Positions 33,479 through 41,648 of a DNA stretch of 64,000 nucleotides are shown here, one piece after another. Numbering within the stretch: the first letter of the stretch is position 1; every line of letters begins with the position of its first letter. The notes under the pieces were generated by a model. The model had not been told where the DNA came from. It was given only the letters and a program-made list of their open reading frames with translations, and did not search any database. The DNA comes from JBJFCE01 sp964437825 (GTDB lineage Bacteria > Bacillota > Clostridia > Lachnospirales > Lachnospiraceae), in assembly GCA_964437825.1 (NCBI GenBank), contig CAYTIH010000005.1:14500-78499 (forward strand), read 5' to 3'. The position numbers and the translations under genes were made by a program.

Positions 33479-34288
33479 ATGGATAGTTTTATGGATAAAA
33501 TTGCACAAAAATTTACGGCGCAGGATATGATCAAGGCCAATTCCGCTGCGGAAGAAAAAGAAATGAAAAGACTTCGGATGCAGGTGGCTGAATATGATCA
33601 GAGACTTCAGGAAATGCGTAAACTGAATCTGAAAAATCTGGAGCTTGCAGATCAGCTTCAGGCCTTTATAGAGCAGGGAAAAAGCCGGATGCAGGAGCTT
33701 GGGGCCTCCTCCGGCAAGAATAGTGCCGAGGACTTGAAGGCGCTTGGGCAGGAAATCGCAAGTGTGCAGAACGGTATGGTACGAAATATACAGGCAAACC
33801 TGAATGCACAAAATGCGCAGCTGCAGAAAATCCTGAGTGAACAGAATACAGGAATTCAGGAAGTACAGAAAGTACTGAGCGAACAGAATGCGGGGATTCA
33901 GGACATGCATAAGGGACTGAGTGCGCAAAACGATGGAGTCCGGAATATACGGGAAGTCTTGGCTGCGCAGCAGGAACTTGTGCAAAGCGTTCAGAATGTG
34001 ATCGATACACAGGGACAGGATATCAAAAATCTGCAGACTGCTTTGGATTCCCAGACTGATCGGATGAATGAGCTGACAAACCAGCTGATGGACCATATAC
34101 ATAAGGAAGATGTCAAGGTATACCGCAACGTTCAGGCAGCCGTATCCGATGAGAATAAAGCGCTTCTGTCGGAACTCTCCAGGCAATCCGGAAGCCAAAC
34201 GCCGGTTGTGGTGCTGACGGCTATTACTTTGATCGCATCACTTGCCAATATCGGCTTTTGGATTGCTAAGCTTTTGGGGGTATTTTAA
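33479..34288 (+). CDS. Tail-anchored coiled-coil protein with 14-residue repeats
   Basis: This 269-residue protein is almost entirely alpha-helical coiled coil. Residues about 145-230 repeat a 14-residue unit about six times (KILSEQNTGIQEVQ, KVLSEQNAGIQDMH, KGLSAQNDGVRNIR, EVLAAQQELVQSVQ, NVIDTQGQDIKNLQ). The unit equals two heptads. A single C-terminal membrane helix (TPVVVLTAITLIASLANIGF) anchors it, so most of the protein would be cytoplasmic. GGAGGAAAG precedes ATG 33479; the longer frame from 33398 lies over the promoter. A structural or scaffold role is inferred. The next gene begins at the very next base after its stop. Confidence 0.75.
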   Translation: MDSFMDKIAQKFTAQDMIKANSAAEEKEMKRLRMQVAEYDQRLQEMRKLNLKNLELADQLQAFIEQGKSRMQELGASSGKNSAEDLKALGQEIASVQNGMVRNIQANLNAQNAQLQKILSEQNTGIQEVQKVLSEQNAGIQDMHKGLSAQNDGVRNIREVLAAQQELVQSVQNVIDTQGQDIKNLQTALDSQTDRMNELTNQLMDHIHKEDVKVYRNVQAAVSDENKALLSELSRQSGSQTPVVVLTAITLIASLANIGFWIAKLLGVF

Positions 34289-34864
34289 ATGGCAAAACAG
34301 GATTGGCGTCCGGGGAATATGCTTTATCCGCTTCCGGCCGTTCTGGTCAGTACGGCTGACAGGGCGGGGAAACAGAATTTGTTTACGGTTGGCTGGACAG
34401 GGACGATATGTTCTGATCCGGCCATGGTTTCCATATCGGTCAGACCGCAGCGGTATTCCTATCATATGATTGAGGAAACGGGAGAGTTTGTAATTAATCT
34501 GACCACGAAAGCGCTGACATATGCCGCGGATTACTGTGGAGTGAAAAGCGGCAGGGATGAAAATAAATGGGAGAGCGTTCATTTAACACCCGTTGAGGGA
34601 AAGAAGGTGAAGGCGCCATATATTTTGGAGAGCCCGGTCAATATAGAGTGCAAGGTAACACAGAAGATTCCGCTTGGTACTCATGATATGTTTTTGGCTC
34701 AAGTGGTTATGGTGCATGTCAGCGAGGAGTTTCTGGATGAGAAAGGCAAGTTCCATTTGGAGCGGGCCAACCCCATCGTATATTCCCACGGTACCTATTT
34801 TGCATTGGGCGAGGAACTTGGAAGCTTTGGCTACAGTATTAAAAAAAGAAGTAATCAACCTTAA
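34289..34864 (+). CDS. Flavin reductase-like FMN-binding protein
   Basis: This 191-residue split-barrel flavoprotein is of the flavin reductase/flavoredoxin group. LYPLPAVLVSTADR, FTVGWTGTICSDPAMVSISV and YSYHMIEETGEFVINL match the family's FMN-binding strands. HGTYFALGEELGSFGYS forms the C terminus. It probably reduces or shuttles flavin electrons in the cytoplasm. The ATG directly abuts the stop of the coiled-coil gene, so translation is likely coupled. The binding site TTGGGGG lies inside that gene. Confidence 0.87.
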   Translation: MAKQDWRPGNMLYPLPAVLVSTADRAGKQNLFTVGWTGTICSDPAMVSISVRPQRYSYHMIEETGEFVINLTTKALTYAADYCGVKSGRDENKWESVHLTPVEGKKVKAPYILESPVNIECKVTQKIPLGTHDMFLAQVVMVHVSEEFLDEKGKFHLERANPIVYSHGTYFALGEELGSFGYSIKKRSNQP

Positions 34865-35175
34865 GCGGAGGCTTATAAAGAAGTTGTTAAGCAATCCAAT
34901 CAAGGAGTTCTTGTTTTACTGATTTCTGCAGCTGCATTTCTAAATGTACCTGCTGCAAAGCTGAGGTAAATGAGCAGCCGGGAGGAATTTCTATTACGAC
35001 CTTTCGATATATTCCGGATTCGCTGGTTCAAATATACCGCCTCCCTATTCTGAATGAACTGTTCATTTATTAAATAACACTCTTTCTTACAAAAGCCAAG
35101 AGCTAAGAATCATTTTAAAAAGCTGACTGAAAAAATAAGGTTTTTAAATCTGACGGCTGCTGCCTTTATTTAGGG
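34865..35175. other. Intergenic region, no gene recognised
   Basis: Convergent spacer between the flavin reductase and the Y-family polymerase. A near-palindrome AATGAACTGTTCATT (about 35053-35067) is the only structured motif and could be an operator relic. No open frame with a binding site was found. Confidence 0.4.
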
Positions 35176-36453
35176 TCATTGTTTTTTTTTGCGTTGATAG
35201 AAGGTACCGCGGACAACGGAATCCTTTCCGTATCGGGCACGTATTTGATCCAGTGCCCGGTCCAGCTTTCTGCTTTTTTCGGAATCTCTGAGAAGGTCGG
35301 GAGAAGCTTCCGGCTCCGGAACGGATAACGGCGGGAAGACTTCACCGGCGCAGGCGCTTGAAAAGGGCAGATCAAATAAGCTCATTTGTACCGGTGCGGA
35401 GGAATCCGTCAGTCTTGCAGTACGAAGTCCCAGCAGTCTGATCGGCTGACCGTTCCAAAGCTCGTCAAACAGCGTGCATCCGGTTCGATATAGCAGATCG
35501 GAGGAATCTCCGGGTGAGGAGAGGAGTCTTTGATGAGAAACACTCCGAAAGGTTGCATATTTGATTTCAAGACATACCAGACCTGCGCGCTTGCCCGATT
35601 TCCGTAAGCGCTGGGCGACGGATTCAGAAAGGGAAAGAATGATTTTCCTGGCGTCTTCCTTAGACAGAACATCTTCGGACAGCGTGATAGAATTTCCGAC
35701 TCCCTTTGCCTTTGCCTGAACGGTTAAGACTTCGGAATCGTCGATGCCGTTGGCATAGTTCCATAAAAGCTGTCCGTGGCTTTTGAGATGGGCAGTCAGA
35801 ATGGAGGGATCACTGAGCGCCAGATCGCCAATGGTGCTGATACCGATTTTATTTAGGGTGGCGGCGCTGGAGTGTCCGCACAGAAACAGCCTGGAAACAG
35901 GAAGCGGCCATAGTTTTTTTTGAATTTCCTTTTGAAAGAGGGTGTGAACCAGATCCGGTTTGCGAAAATCGGAGGCCATTTTTGCAAGAACCTTTTTATC
36001 CGAAATCCCGATATTTACGGTGAATCCAAAGGTATTGCGTACGGAATCCTTTATGGCTAGAGCGCCTTGCAGCTCAGATTCGTAGCGGGAGGCAATTGGG
36101 GTATAGTCCATATAGCATTCATCCACGCTGACCTGTTCGATATCGGGGCAAAAAGAGGCAAGGTGCGCCATGAGAGCTTCGCTGCAGCGCTGATACATGG
36201 CGTGGTCCGGAGAAGCGATTACCAGTCCGGGGCATTTGCGCAGTGCATTTACGATGGGTTCTCCGGTGACAATCTCATACTTTTTTGCGGGAATGGATTT
36301 TGCCAGCACAATGCCATGGCGTTTGGAGGTATCCCCGCCGATAATGGAGGGAATATTTCTCAAATCAATGCCTTTTCCGGTTCGCAGATTCTCTACGGAG
36401 GTCCAGCTCAAATAGGCAGAATTTACATCAATGTGGAAAATAATTTTTGACAT
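35176..36453 (-). CDS. Y-family DNA polymerase (Pol IV/DinB type)
   Basis: This 425-residue translesion polymerase has IIFHIDVNSAYLSW (first metal Asp), ILAKSIPAKKYEIVTGEP-like finger residues (VLAKSIPAKKYEI) and IEQVSVDECYMDYT (catalytic DE pair). VNIGISDKKVLAKMASD and a C-terminal little-finger domain follow. QMSLFDLPF near residue 360 is a beta-clamp binding motif. It copies past damaged bases with low fidelity. ATG at 36453 is chosen since GAGAGG precedes it and the family begins KIIFHIDV; an 18-residue upstream extension lacks support. It is divergent from the LysM-M23 peptidase gene. Confidence 0.9.
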   Translation of the reverse strand: MSKIIFHIDVNSAYLSWTSVENLRTGKGIDLRNIPSIIGGDTSKRHGIVLAKSIPAKKYEIVTGEPIVNALRKCPGLVIASPDHAMYQRCSEALMAHLASFCPDIEQVSVDECYMDYTPIASRYESELQGALAIKDSVRNTFGFTVNIGISDKKVLAKMASDFRKPDLVHTLFQKEIQKKLWPLPVSRLFLCGHSSAATLNKIGISTIGDLALSDPSILTAHLKSHGQLLWNYANGIDDSEVLTVQAKAKGVGNSITLSEDVLSKEDARKIILSLSESVAQRLRKSGKRAGLVCLEIKYATFRSVSHQRLLSSPGDSSDLLYRTGCTLFDELWNGQPIRLLGLRTARLTDSSAPVQMSLFDLPFSSACAGEVFPPLSVPEPEASPDLLRDSEKSRKLDRALDQIRARYGKDSVVRGTFYQRKKKQ

Positions 36454-36532
36454 GGATGAGCACCTCTCTTTTTTTTGAGGGGGATACCGTTTTGTTCCCC
36501 AATACATTCTACATCATGGTACGTATTAACAC

Positions 36533-36583
36533 TTTACAAGAGAATAAAATCTTGCTAGAATGAGTTTGTTACGAAAATATTAC
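36533..36583 (+). promoter_or_regulatory. Promoter and WalR-like box for the M23 peptidase gene
   Basis: TTTACA (36533-36538) and TAGAAT (36556-36561) are 17 bases apart. Six bases downstream is TGTTAC-GAAAA-TATTAC (36567-36583). This is one mismatch from the WalR consensus of two hexamers five bases apart, as known in Bacillus. Confidence 0.5.
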
Positions 36584-36660
36584 AATTATAAAGAGCAGCG
36601 TAATACTCGTAATGGTATAAGCGAAATAACGATATCGGATTATGGAATGATGATTACAAA

Positions 36661-38259
36661 ATGAGGCATATAACAAAATATTACAAACGTCTTCGCGTTA
36701 CTTATATCAAAACGATTTGGGCGGCACTTGCTTTGTGCGCACTTTTTATACCTAATTATACCAAACTGGAGAGCAGTGGGAATAATTATTTTACCGTAAA
36801 GATCAACGGCATCTATGTCGGAAAAGTAGATGACGAATCGAAAGTGGAGCGTTATGTTCAGGAGGCAAGGCGTTCCATTGCCATGTCTTCATCGGAACTG
36901 GTTTTTATGGATGCGGATGTGGAGATCGAAGGCTCTGAAGTGTACTTTGGTGAAATTGACAGTGAGAAAACGGTAAAGGCGGGCATTTACGAAGCGTTGA
37001 AGGGCACGATTCAGGAGACGATGCACAGATCCTATACGGTCAAGGTCAACCAAACCACGGTGAATCTTGCAAGCTCGGACGAGGTTCAGCAGCTTTTGGA
37101 TGTCGCGCTCAGGCAATATGATCCGGATGGAGAATATATAGCATCCCTGGTGTTGGATCCGACAAGAGAGCTGACCGTGCTGACGCCGAGCATTACAAAG
37201 GCTGACGCGGAGGAAAAAAAGGAGGCCGTACCGGAACCGGAGGAGGAAGAGATTCTGACTCAGGCGGGAGTTGAGGCTTTTCTGACAGAGGCGGTTACGA
37301 ATCTGGAAGAAGAAAAGGAACTGGATTTTTCGGATTATGAGCTGGGACTTTCCGGAATAGATTTTAATGAAAAAATAGAAGTTGTTGAGGCATATCTGCC
37401 GGAGGATGAGCTGACCGATGTCGACAGGGCAATTAATTTGATTACACAGGAGCAGGAGGTGCAGCAGCTCTATACGATTCAATCCGGGGATACGCTTTCT
37501 AAGATTTCCATGCAGTTTGGAATTCCTATGGAAGAACTGATTACGATGAATCCGGACAAGCTGGAAACGGAGAATACGGTAATCCACGTGGAGGATCAGC
37601 TTGTGATCACGGTGCCGGAGCCGGCGTTATCCGTGATCTGGCAGGAACAGACTTATTATGAAGAAAATTATGATGCGGACGTTATCTATGTGGATAACGA
37701 CGAATGGTATACGACGCAGCAGGTAACTTTGCAGGAGCCTGTCCAGGGCTTCCGCAAGGTAGTTGCTCTTGTCACCTACAAAAATGATATGGAGCAGAGC
37801 AGGGAGCTGCTAAAGCAGGAGATTGTAGTCGAGGCGGTTCCCAAAATTGTGGAGCGGGGAACCAAGATTCCGCCCACCTATGTGAAGCCGATTTACGGCG
37901 GTCATATTTCTTCCTACTTCGGATACCGTACAGCACCTACCAGAGGCGCGTCCACCTATCATAAAGGTGTTGACTGGGCGACGCCGATCGGAACTACGGT
38001 TATGGCATCTGCATCGGGTACGGTTGCGAAGGCAGGCTGGGCAAGCGGTTATGGTTATGTGGTTTATATCAATCATGCAGACGGCAGACAGACCAGATAT
38101 GGGCATTTGAGTAAAGTACTGGTCAGCGTGGGACAGTATGTAACGCAGGGGCAAAGGATTGCCTTGAGCGGCAATAGCGGGCGAAGCACCGGACCGCATC
38201 TGCATTTTGAAATATTAATCGGAGGAAGTCAGGTAAATCCGCTTAATTATCTAAATTAA
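36661..38259 (+). CDS. LysM-G5-M23 cell-wall peptidase
   Basis: The 532-residue protein has an N-terminal membrane helix (about 18-32), probably an uncleaved anchor. An extracellular alpha-beta region follows, with an acidic linker (PEPEEEEI). A LysM peptidoglycan-binding domain (YTIQSGDTLSKISMQFG, about 280-320), a G5 domain (about 350-405) and a C-terminal M23 metallopeptidase complete it. The M23 zinc ligands are in HKGVDWA and HLHFEI. It should cleave peptidoglycan cross-bridges during growth or sporulation. A promoter with a WalR-like box lies about 80 bases upstream. The ATG at 36661 has only a weak binding site. This layout is close to the SpoIIQ/DipM-like peptidases of Clostridia. Confidence 0.9.
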   Translation: MRHITKYYKRLRVTYIKTIWAALALCALFIPNYTKLESSGNNYFTVKINGIYVGKVDDESKVERYVQEARRSIAMSSSELVFMDADVEIEGSEVYFGEIDSEKTVKAGIYEALKGTIQETMHRSYTVKVNQTTVNLASSDEVQQLLDVALRQYDPDGEYIASLVLDPTRELTVLTPSITKADAEEKKEAVPEPEEEEILTQAGVEAFLTEAVTNLEEEKELDFSDYELGLSGIDFNEKIEVVEAYLPEDELTDVDRAINLITQEQEVQQLYTIQSGDTLSKISMQFGIPMEELITMNPDKLETENTVIHVEDQLVITVPEPALSVIWQEQTYYEENYDADVIYVDNDEWYTTQQVTLQEPVQGFRKVVALVTYKNDMEQSRELLKQEIVVEAVPKIVERGTKIPPTYVKPIYGGHISSYFGYRTAPTRGASTYHKGVDWATPIGTTVMASASGTVAKAGWASGYGYVVYINHADGRQTRYGHLSKVLVSVGQYVTQGQRIALSGNSGRSTGPHLHFEILIGGSQVNPLNYLN

Positions 38260-38316
38260 TGCCGGATTTTCCCGTAAATGTCAGAAAAAGCAAAAAAAAT
38301 TTGCAAAAACTTTCCG

Positions 38317-38380
38317 TTTACAGTGCCTTTTATATGCGATATAATACTTGGAGTGAGAACAAGCCCGCTTGTTCTTGCTC
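38317..38380 (+). promoter_or_regulatory. murA promoter with leader hairpin
   Basis: TTTACA (38317-38322) and TATAAT (38340-38345) are 17 bases apart. At the expected transcript start lies the hairpin GAGTGAGAACAAG / CTTGTTCTTGCTC (38351-38380, loop CCCG), followed by CGATTTTATTTG. The leader to murA is then about 150 bases. Confidence 0.6.
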
Positions 38381-38533
38381 CGATTTTATTTGTGCGAAGG
38401 CACATGGCAAATTTGAAGCTGTGCGCAAACCGGAAAATACGCAAAGCGTGTTTTTGGGGTTTGATGCGAACATAATTGGATCAGATGCATACAATAGCTA
38501 TATGCATATTATTTGGATAGATTGAGGTGCGTT

Positions 38534-39826
38534 ATGGAACAATACGCAATAAAGGGCGGCGTACCCCTTGTAGGTGAAGTTGAGATCGGGGGAGCTAAGA
38601 ATGCGGCTCTTGCAATTCTGGCAGCTGCAATTATGACGGATGAAACGGTACTGATTGAAAACGTACCGGATGTCAGAGATACAAAGGTGCTGTTACAGGC
38701 AATGTCAAGCGTTGGTGCCATTGTAACACGGGTAGACAGACATTCTGTGAAAATCAATGGTTCCCGGATTCATGATCTGGTGATCGAAGATGAGTACATG
38801 AAGAAAATTCGTGCTTCTTATTATTTGATAGGAGCATTGCTCGGAAAGTATAAACATGCGGAGGTACCCCTCCCCGGAGGATGTAATATCGGTATTCGCG
38901 CAATTGATCAGCATATCAAGGGCTTTAAAGCGCTTGGTGCAAATGTCAGGATTGTGCATGGTTCCATTGTGGCTGAGGCAGAACGCTTAAAGGGAACGCA
39001 TATTTTTATGGATAAGGTTTCTGTCGGCGCTACGATTAACGTCATGATGGCGGCATCTATGGCAGAAGGGCAGACCATTATTGAAAACGCGGCCAAGGAA
39101 CCGCATGTAGTGGATCTTGCCAATTTCCTGAATTCCATGGGTGCAAACATAAAGGGCGCAGGTACTGATGTGATCAGGATCAGGGGAGTCCAGAAATTCC
39201 ATAGGACGGAATACATGATTATTCCCGATCAGATTGAAGCAGGTACCTTTATGATGGCAGCGGCCGCTACCAAGGGAGATGTTACGGTCAAAAATGTCAT
39301 TCCCAAGCATTTGGAATCGATTACGGCAAAGCTTTTGGAGATTGGCTGCGAAGTAGAAGAGTCCGATGATGCGGTTCGGGTTGTTGCATCAAAAAAATTA
39401 CAGAATACACAGGTAAAGACACTCCCGTATCCCGGATTTCCGACGGATATGCAGCCGCAGATGGTGGTTACGCTGGGACTGGCAAAGGGAACCAGTATTG
39501 TTTCGGAGAGTATCTTCGAAAACCGTTTCAAATATGTGGATGAATTGACCCGTATGGGCGCTGAAATTAAGGTGGAGGGAAATACGGCGATTATAGACGG
39601 TGTATCCAAATATACCGGTGCCAGTATGGCGGCGCCTGATCTGCGCGCCGGAGCAGCACTTGTGATTGCGGCGCTTGCCGCTGACGGGTTTTCAACGATT
39701 GATGATATTCAGTATATTGAGCGTGGCTATGAGGATTTCGAATGGAAGCTTCAGGGAATCGGCGCCATGATCGAGCGTGTCTCCGATGATGCAGAGCTTC
39801 AGAAATTCAAATTAAAGGTTGGCTAA
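38534..39826 (+). CDS. murA: UDP-N-acetylglucosamine 1-carboxyvinyltransferase
   Basis: This 430-residue enzyme transfers enolpyruvate from PEP to UDP-GlcNAc, the first committed step of peptidoglycan synthesis. GGAKNAALAILAA (Lys-Asn), VPLPGGCNIGIRAIDQH with the catalytic Cys targeted by fosfomycin, PHVVDLANFLNSMGA and FPTDMQPQ are diagnostic. ATG 38534 follows GAGGTGCG. It has its own strong promoter and leader hairpin and a terminator after it. The upstream neighbour is a wall peptidase, so a cell-wall context is clear. Confidence 0.95.
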   Translation: MEQYAIKGGVPLVGEVEIGGAKNAALAILAAAIMTDETVLIENVPDVRDTKVLLQAMSSVGAIVTRVDRHSVKINGSRIHDLVIEDEYMKKIRASYYLIGALLGKYKHAEVPLPGGCNIGIRAIDQHIKGFKALGANVRIVHGSIVAEAERLKGTHIFMDKVSVGATINVMMAASMAEGQTIIENAAKEPHVVDLANFLNSMGANIKGAGTDVIRIRGVQKFHRTEYMIIPDQIEAGTFMMAAAATKGDVTVKNVIPKHLESITAKLLEIGCEVEESDDAVRVVASKKLQNTQVKTLPYPGFPTDMQPQMVVTLGLAKGTSIVSESIFENRFKYVDELTRMGAEIKVEGNTAIIDGVSKYTGASMAAPDLRAGAALVIAALAADGFSTIDDIQYIERGYEDFEWKLQGIGAMIERVSDDAELQKFKLKVG

Positions 39827-39832
39827 AAAATA

Positions 39833-39887
39833 CCCCGGAAAACCGCAATGTTCACTTAATGACATGAGGTAAATCCGGGGAACTTTT
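39833..39887 (+). terminator. Terminator after murA
   Basis: CCCCGGA / TCCGGGG outer stem with an extended loop, followed by AACTTTTTG. Confidence 0.6.
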
Positions 39888-39944
39888 TGTCTTAAGGAAA
39901 GCACTGATCGCCATGAAGCCGGTGAAAATGCAAGGCATTGCTTC

Positions 39945-41033
39945 CTATATAATTGTTTCGATATCCAGATCCTTTTCCTTGGAAAGATCCACAAAACGGC
40001 TGCCGATTTTTACGGTAGGATGTGCGGGATCGGATTGATTGATGAATACAATTTCACCTTCTTCACCGTTGGTCAGTCTGACTCTGTTTAACAGATATGT
40101 AGTTACTACGTTATTCATAAAAGTCAGATAATAGTTGGGGTCATATTTTTGCAGTCCCTCCGATGCAAAAATATCAATGACCTGGAAGGGACATAGAGGG
40201 CCGCGGTAAATTCGGGCGGAGGTCATTGCGTCATAGACATCGGCAATTGCGACCAGTTTTGCAAATCGATCAATATTGCGGAGGGTCAGCCCCATGGGAT
40301 AGCCGCTGCCGTCGCAGCGTTCGTGATGCATCAGCGCGGCATTGCATATATGTTCATTGATCGGATATTTTTTCAAAATTTTATAGCCCTCGAGACAATG
40401 AGTCTGAACCACGCTGTATTCATTTTCCGTCAGTTTGGCAGGCTTTTTGAGAATATTGTCCGGAATCACCAATTTGCCGATATCATGCAGGAGTCCGCAA
40501 AGGGTTGCCAGTTCTATATCTTCTTTTGAAAAATGCAGCCATCCGGCGAATATATTGCAGATCAGCGCCACATTCATGCAGTGCACATAGGTCATGTCAT
40601 CGTACATACGCATATTTTGGAGCATGGTAAGTACGTTGGTAGAGGCACCAAAATCACTTTGCAGCAAATCCAGAGTCTGATGCAGCAGAGCATCCGGATC
40701 AAGCGGAGCGTTTTTTTCCACGATGTCGTTGATACTGGTTTTTAATTCCTCAATCGATGTGTCAAAGTGCCGGATAAAAGCTTTATACTCAGGACTTGAC
40801 TGTATCCTTTGGCAATAAGAAGGAGTACTGGACAAATTCGCGTTTACGGTATTTGGTTCGGGCTGGATCTCGTCCTCTACTTTAATGGAAAGGACGGAAT
40901 AGAATTCCAGTTTTGTAATTGCTTTGTCAGTCAGGATAAGACCCTTTGGAAGAATTAACTGATCATCATATGTATATACATCCTCAGCAGTCACCATACC
41001 TGGCACAAGTGCCTTTGTGCTAAGTCTTTTCAT
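39945..41033 (-). CDS. HD-GYP domain protein (c-di-GMP phosphodiesterase type)
   Basis: The 362-residue protein has an N-terminal helical/beta region. Its HD-GYP domain shows CGLLHDIGKLVIPD (HD pair), the helix HCLEGYKIL, HHERCDGSGYPMG (the GYP motif), and IADVYDAMTS. HD-GYP enzymes hydrolyse cyclic di-GMP using a metal pair. All ligand residues look present. The C terminus (VRLTNGEEGEIVFINQS) is a small beta module seen in Clostridia HD-GYP proteins. It is divergent from the metK riboswitch. No GGDEF partner lies in the window. Confidence 0.9.
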   Translation of the reverse strand: MKRLSTKALVPGMVTAEDVYTYDDQLILPKGLILTDKAITKLEFYSVLSIKVEDEIQPEPNTVNANLSSTPSYCQRIQSSPEYKAFIRHFDTSIEELKTSINDIVEKNAPLDPDALLHQTLDLLQSDFGASTNVLTMLQNMRMYDDMTYVHCMNVALICNIFAGWLHFSKEDIELATLCGLLHDIGKLVIPDNILKKPAKLTENEYSVVQTHCLEGYKILKKYPINEHICNAALMHHERCDGSGYPMGLTLRNIDRFAKLVAIADVYDAMTSARIYRGPLCPFQVIDIFASEGLQKYDPNYYLTFMNNVVTTYLLNRVRLTNGEEGEIVFINQSDPAHPTVKIGSRFVDLSKEKDLDIETII

Positions 41034-41112
41034 GCGGCATCCCTTCCGTAAAATAAAACTGTGTTGATATAAAAATTATATGTTTTTTTATGATTGCTGT
41101 CAATAAAATTCA

Positions 41113-41141
41113 TTGACAGTCAGGACGCTATGATGTATGGT
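41113..41141 (+). promoter_or_regulatory. Predicted promoter for the metK riboswitch transcript
   Basis: TTGACA (41113-41118) and TATGGT (41136-41141) are 17 bases apart, about 55 bases before the riboswitch aptamer. Confidence 0.5.
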
Positions 41142-41198
41142 AAGTATATGATATGAAAATTCCATATTGTGATTCCTTTATAGCGATGTAAAGGAATA

Positions 41199-41323
41199 TT
41201 CTCTTATTCAGAGTGGTGGAGATACATAGGATCTGTGAAGCCACGGCAACCCCATAACAGGAAGGTGCCAGCCTGAGCGAGTAAAATTTTCCGTTTGCAA
41301 GGACGGATCGAACAATAAGAGGA
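41199..41323 (+). ncRNA. SAM-I (S-box) riboswitch aptamer
   Basis: P1 pairs TTCTCTTAT with ATAAGAGGA. The conserved core reads CAGAGTGGTGGAGATACA, GTGAAGCCACGGCAACC and AAGGTGCCAGCCTGAGCGAG, which matches the S-box consensus well. The aptamer binds S-adenosylmethionine. A terminator follows at 41343, so high SAM should stop transcription before metK. In Firmicutes metK is a standard target. Confidence 0.92.
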
Positions 41324-41342
41324 TTTGATGATCGTAGTGTCG

Positions 41343-41370
41343 AGTCCGCTTATATAAGCGGACTTTTTTA
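41343..41370 (+). terminator. Riboswitch-controlled terminator
   Basis: AGTCCGCTTATATAAGCGGACT is a perfect palindrome (9-base stem) followed by a T-run. It is the expression platform of the SAM-I riboswitch. Confidence 0.85.
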
Positions 41371-41545
41371 TATCATAGGAAATTTTACTGCGCGAAAGCC
41401 CTAAAGTGTACTGATTTCCTATTTTCCTATGATATAAAAACGTTCCGCGTGGATCGCACTGCGGCGGAAAGGAGAAAAAACGTCGCTAACGCGACCCGCC
41501 GCAGGCGGAGAATCCTGCAGAGCAGGATTCTTTGTAATTTTACGC
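41363..41545. repeat. Nested inverted-repeat element between riboswitch and metK
   Basis: TTTTTATATCATAGGAAAA-like arms at about 41365-41382 and 41422-41440 are inverted. They are followed by the 36-base dispersed segment 41431-41466 (copy at 31067-31102), CGTCGCTAACGCGACC, and the perfect hairpin GAATCCTGC-AGA-GCAGGATTC at about 41511-41531. The left 21 bases equal 23166-23186. The rest up to 41648 (GCGGCAACAACTGCCGC and others) is also hairpin-rich. No gene is present. Confidence 0.55.
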
Positions 41546-41648
41546 GGCAACAACTGCCGCGGCCACCGGCGAAATTCGCAAAGCATGTTTCGTCCGGTTT
41601 ATGAACCAATAACAGAAGATCCAGAGACCAAAACCAAGGAGGAGTACA

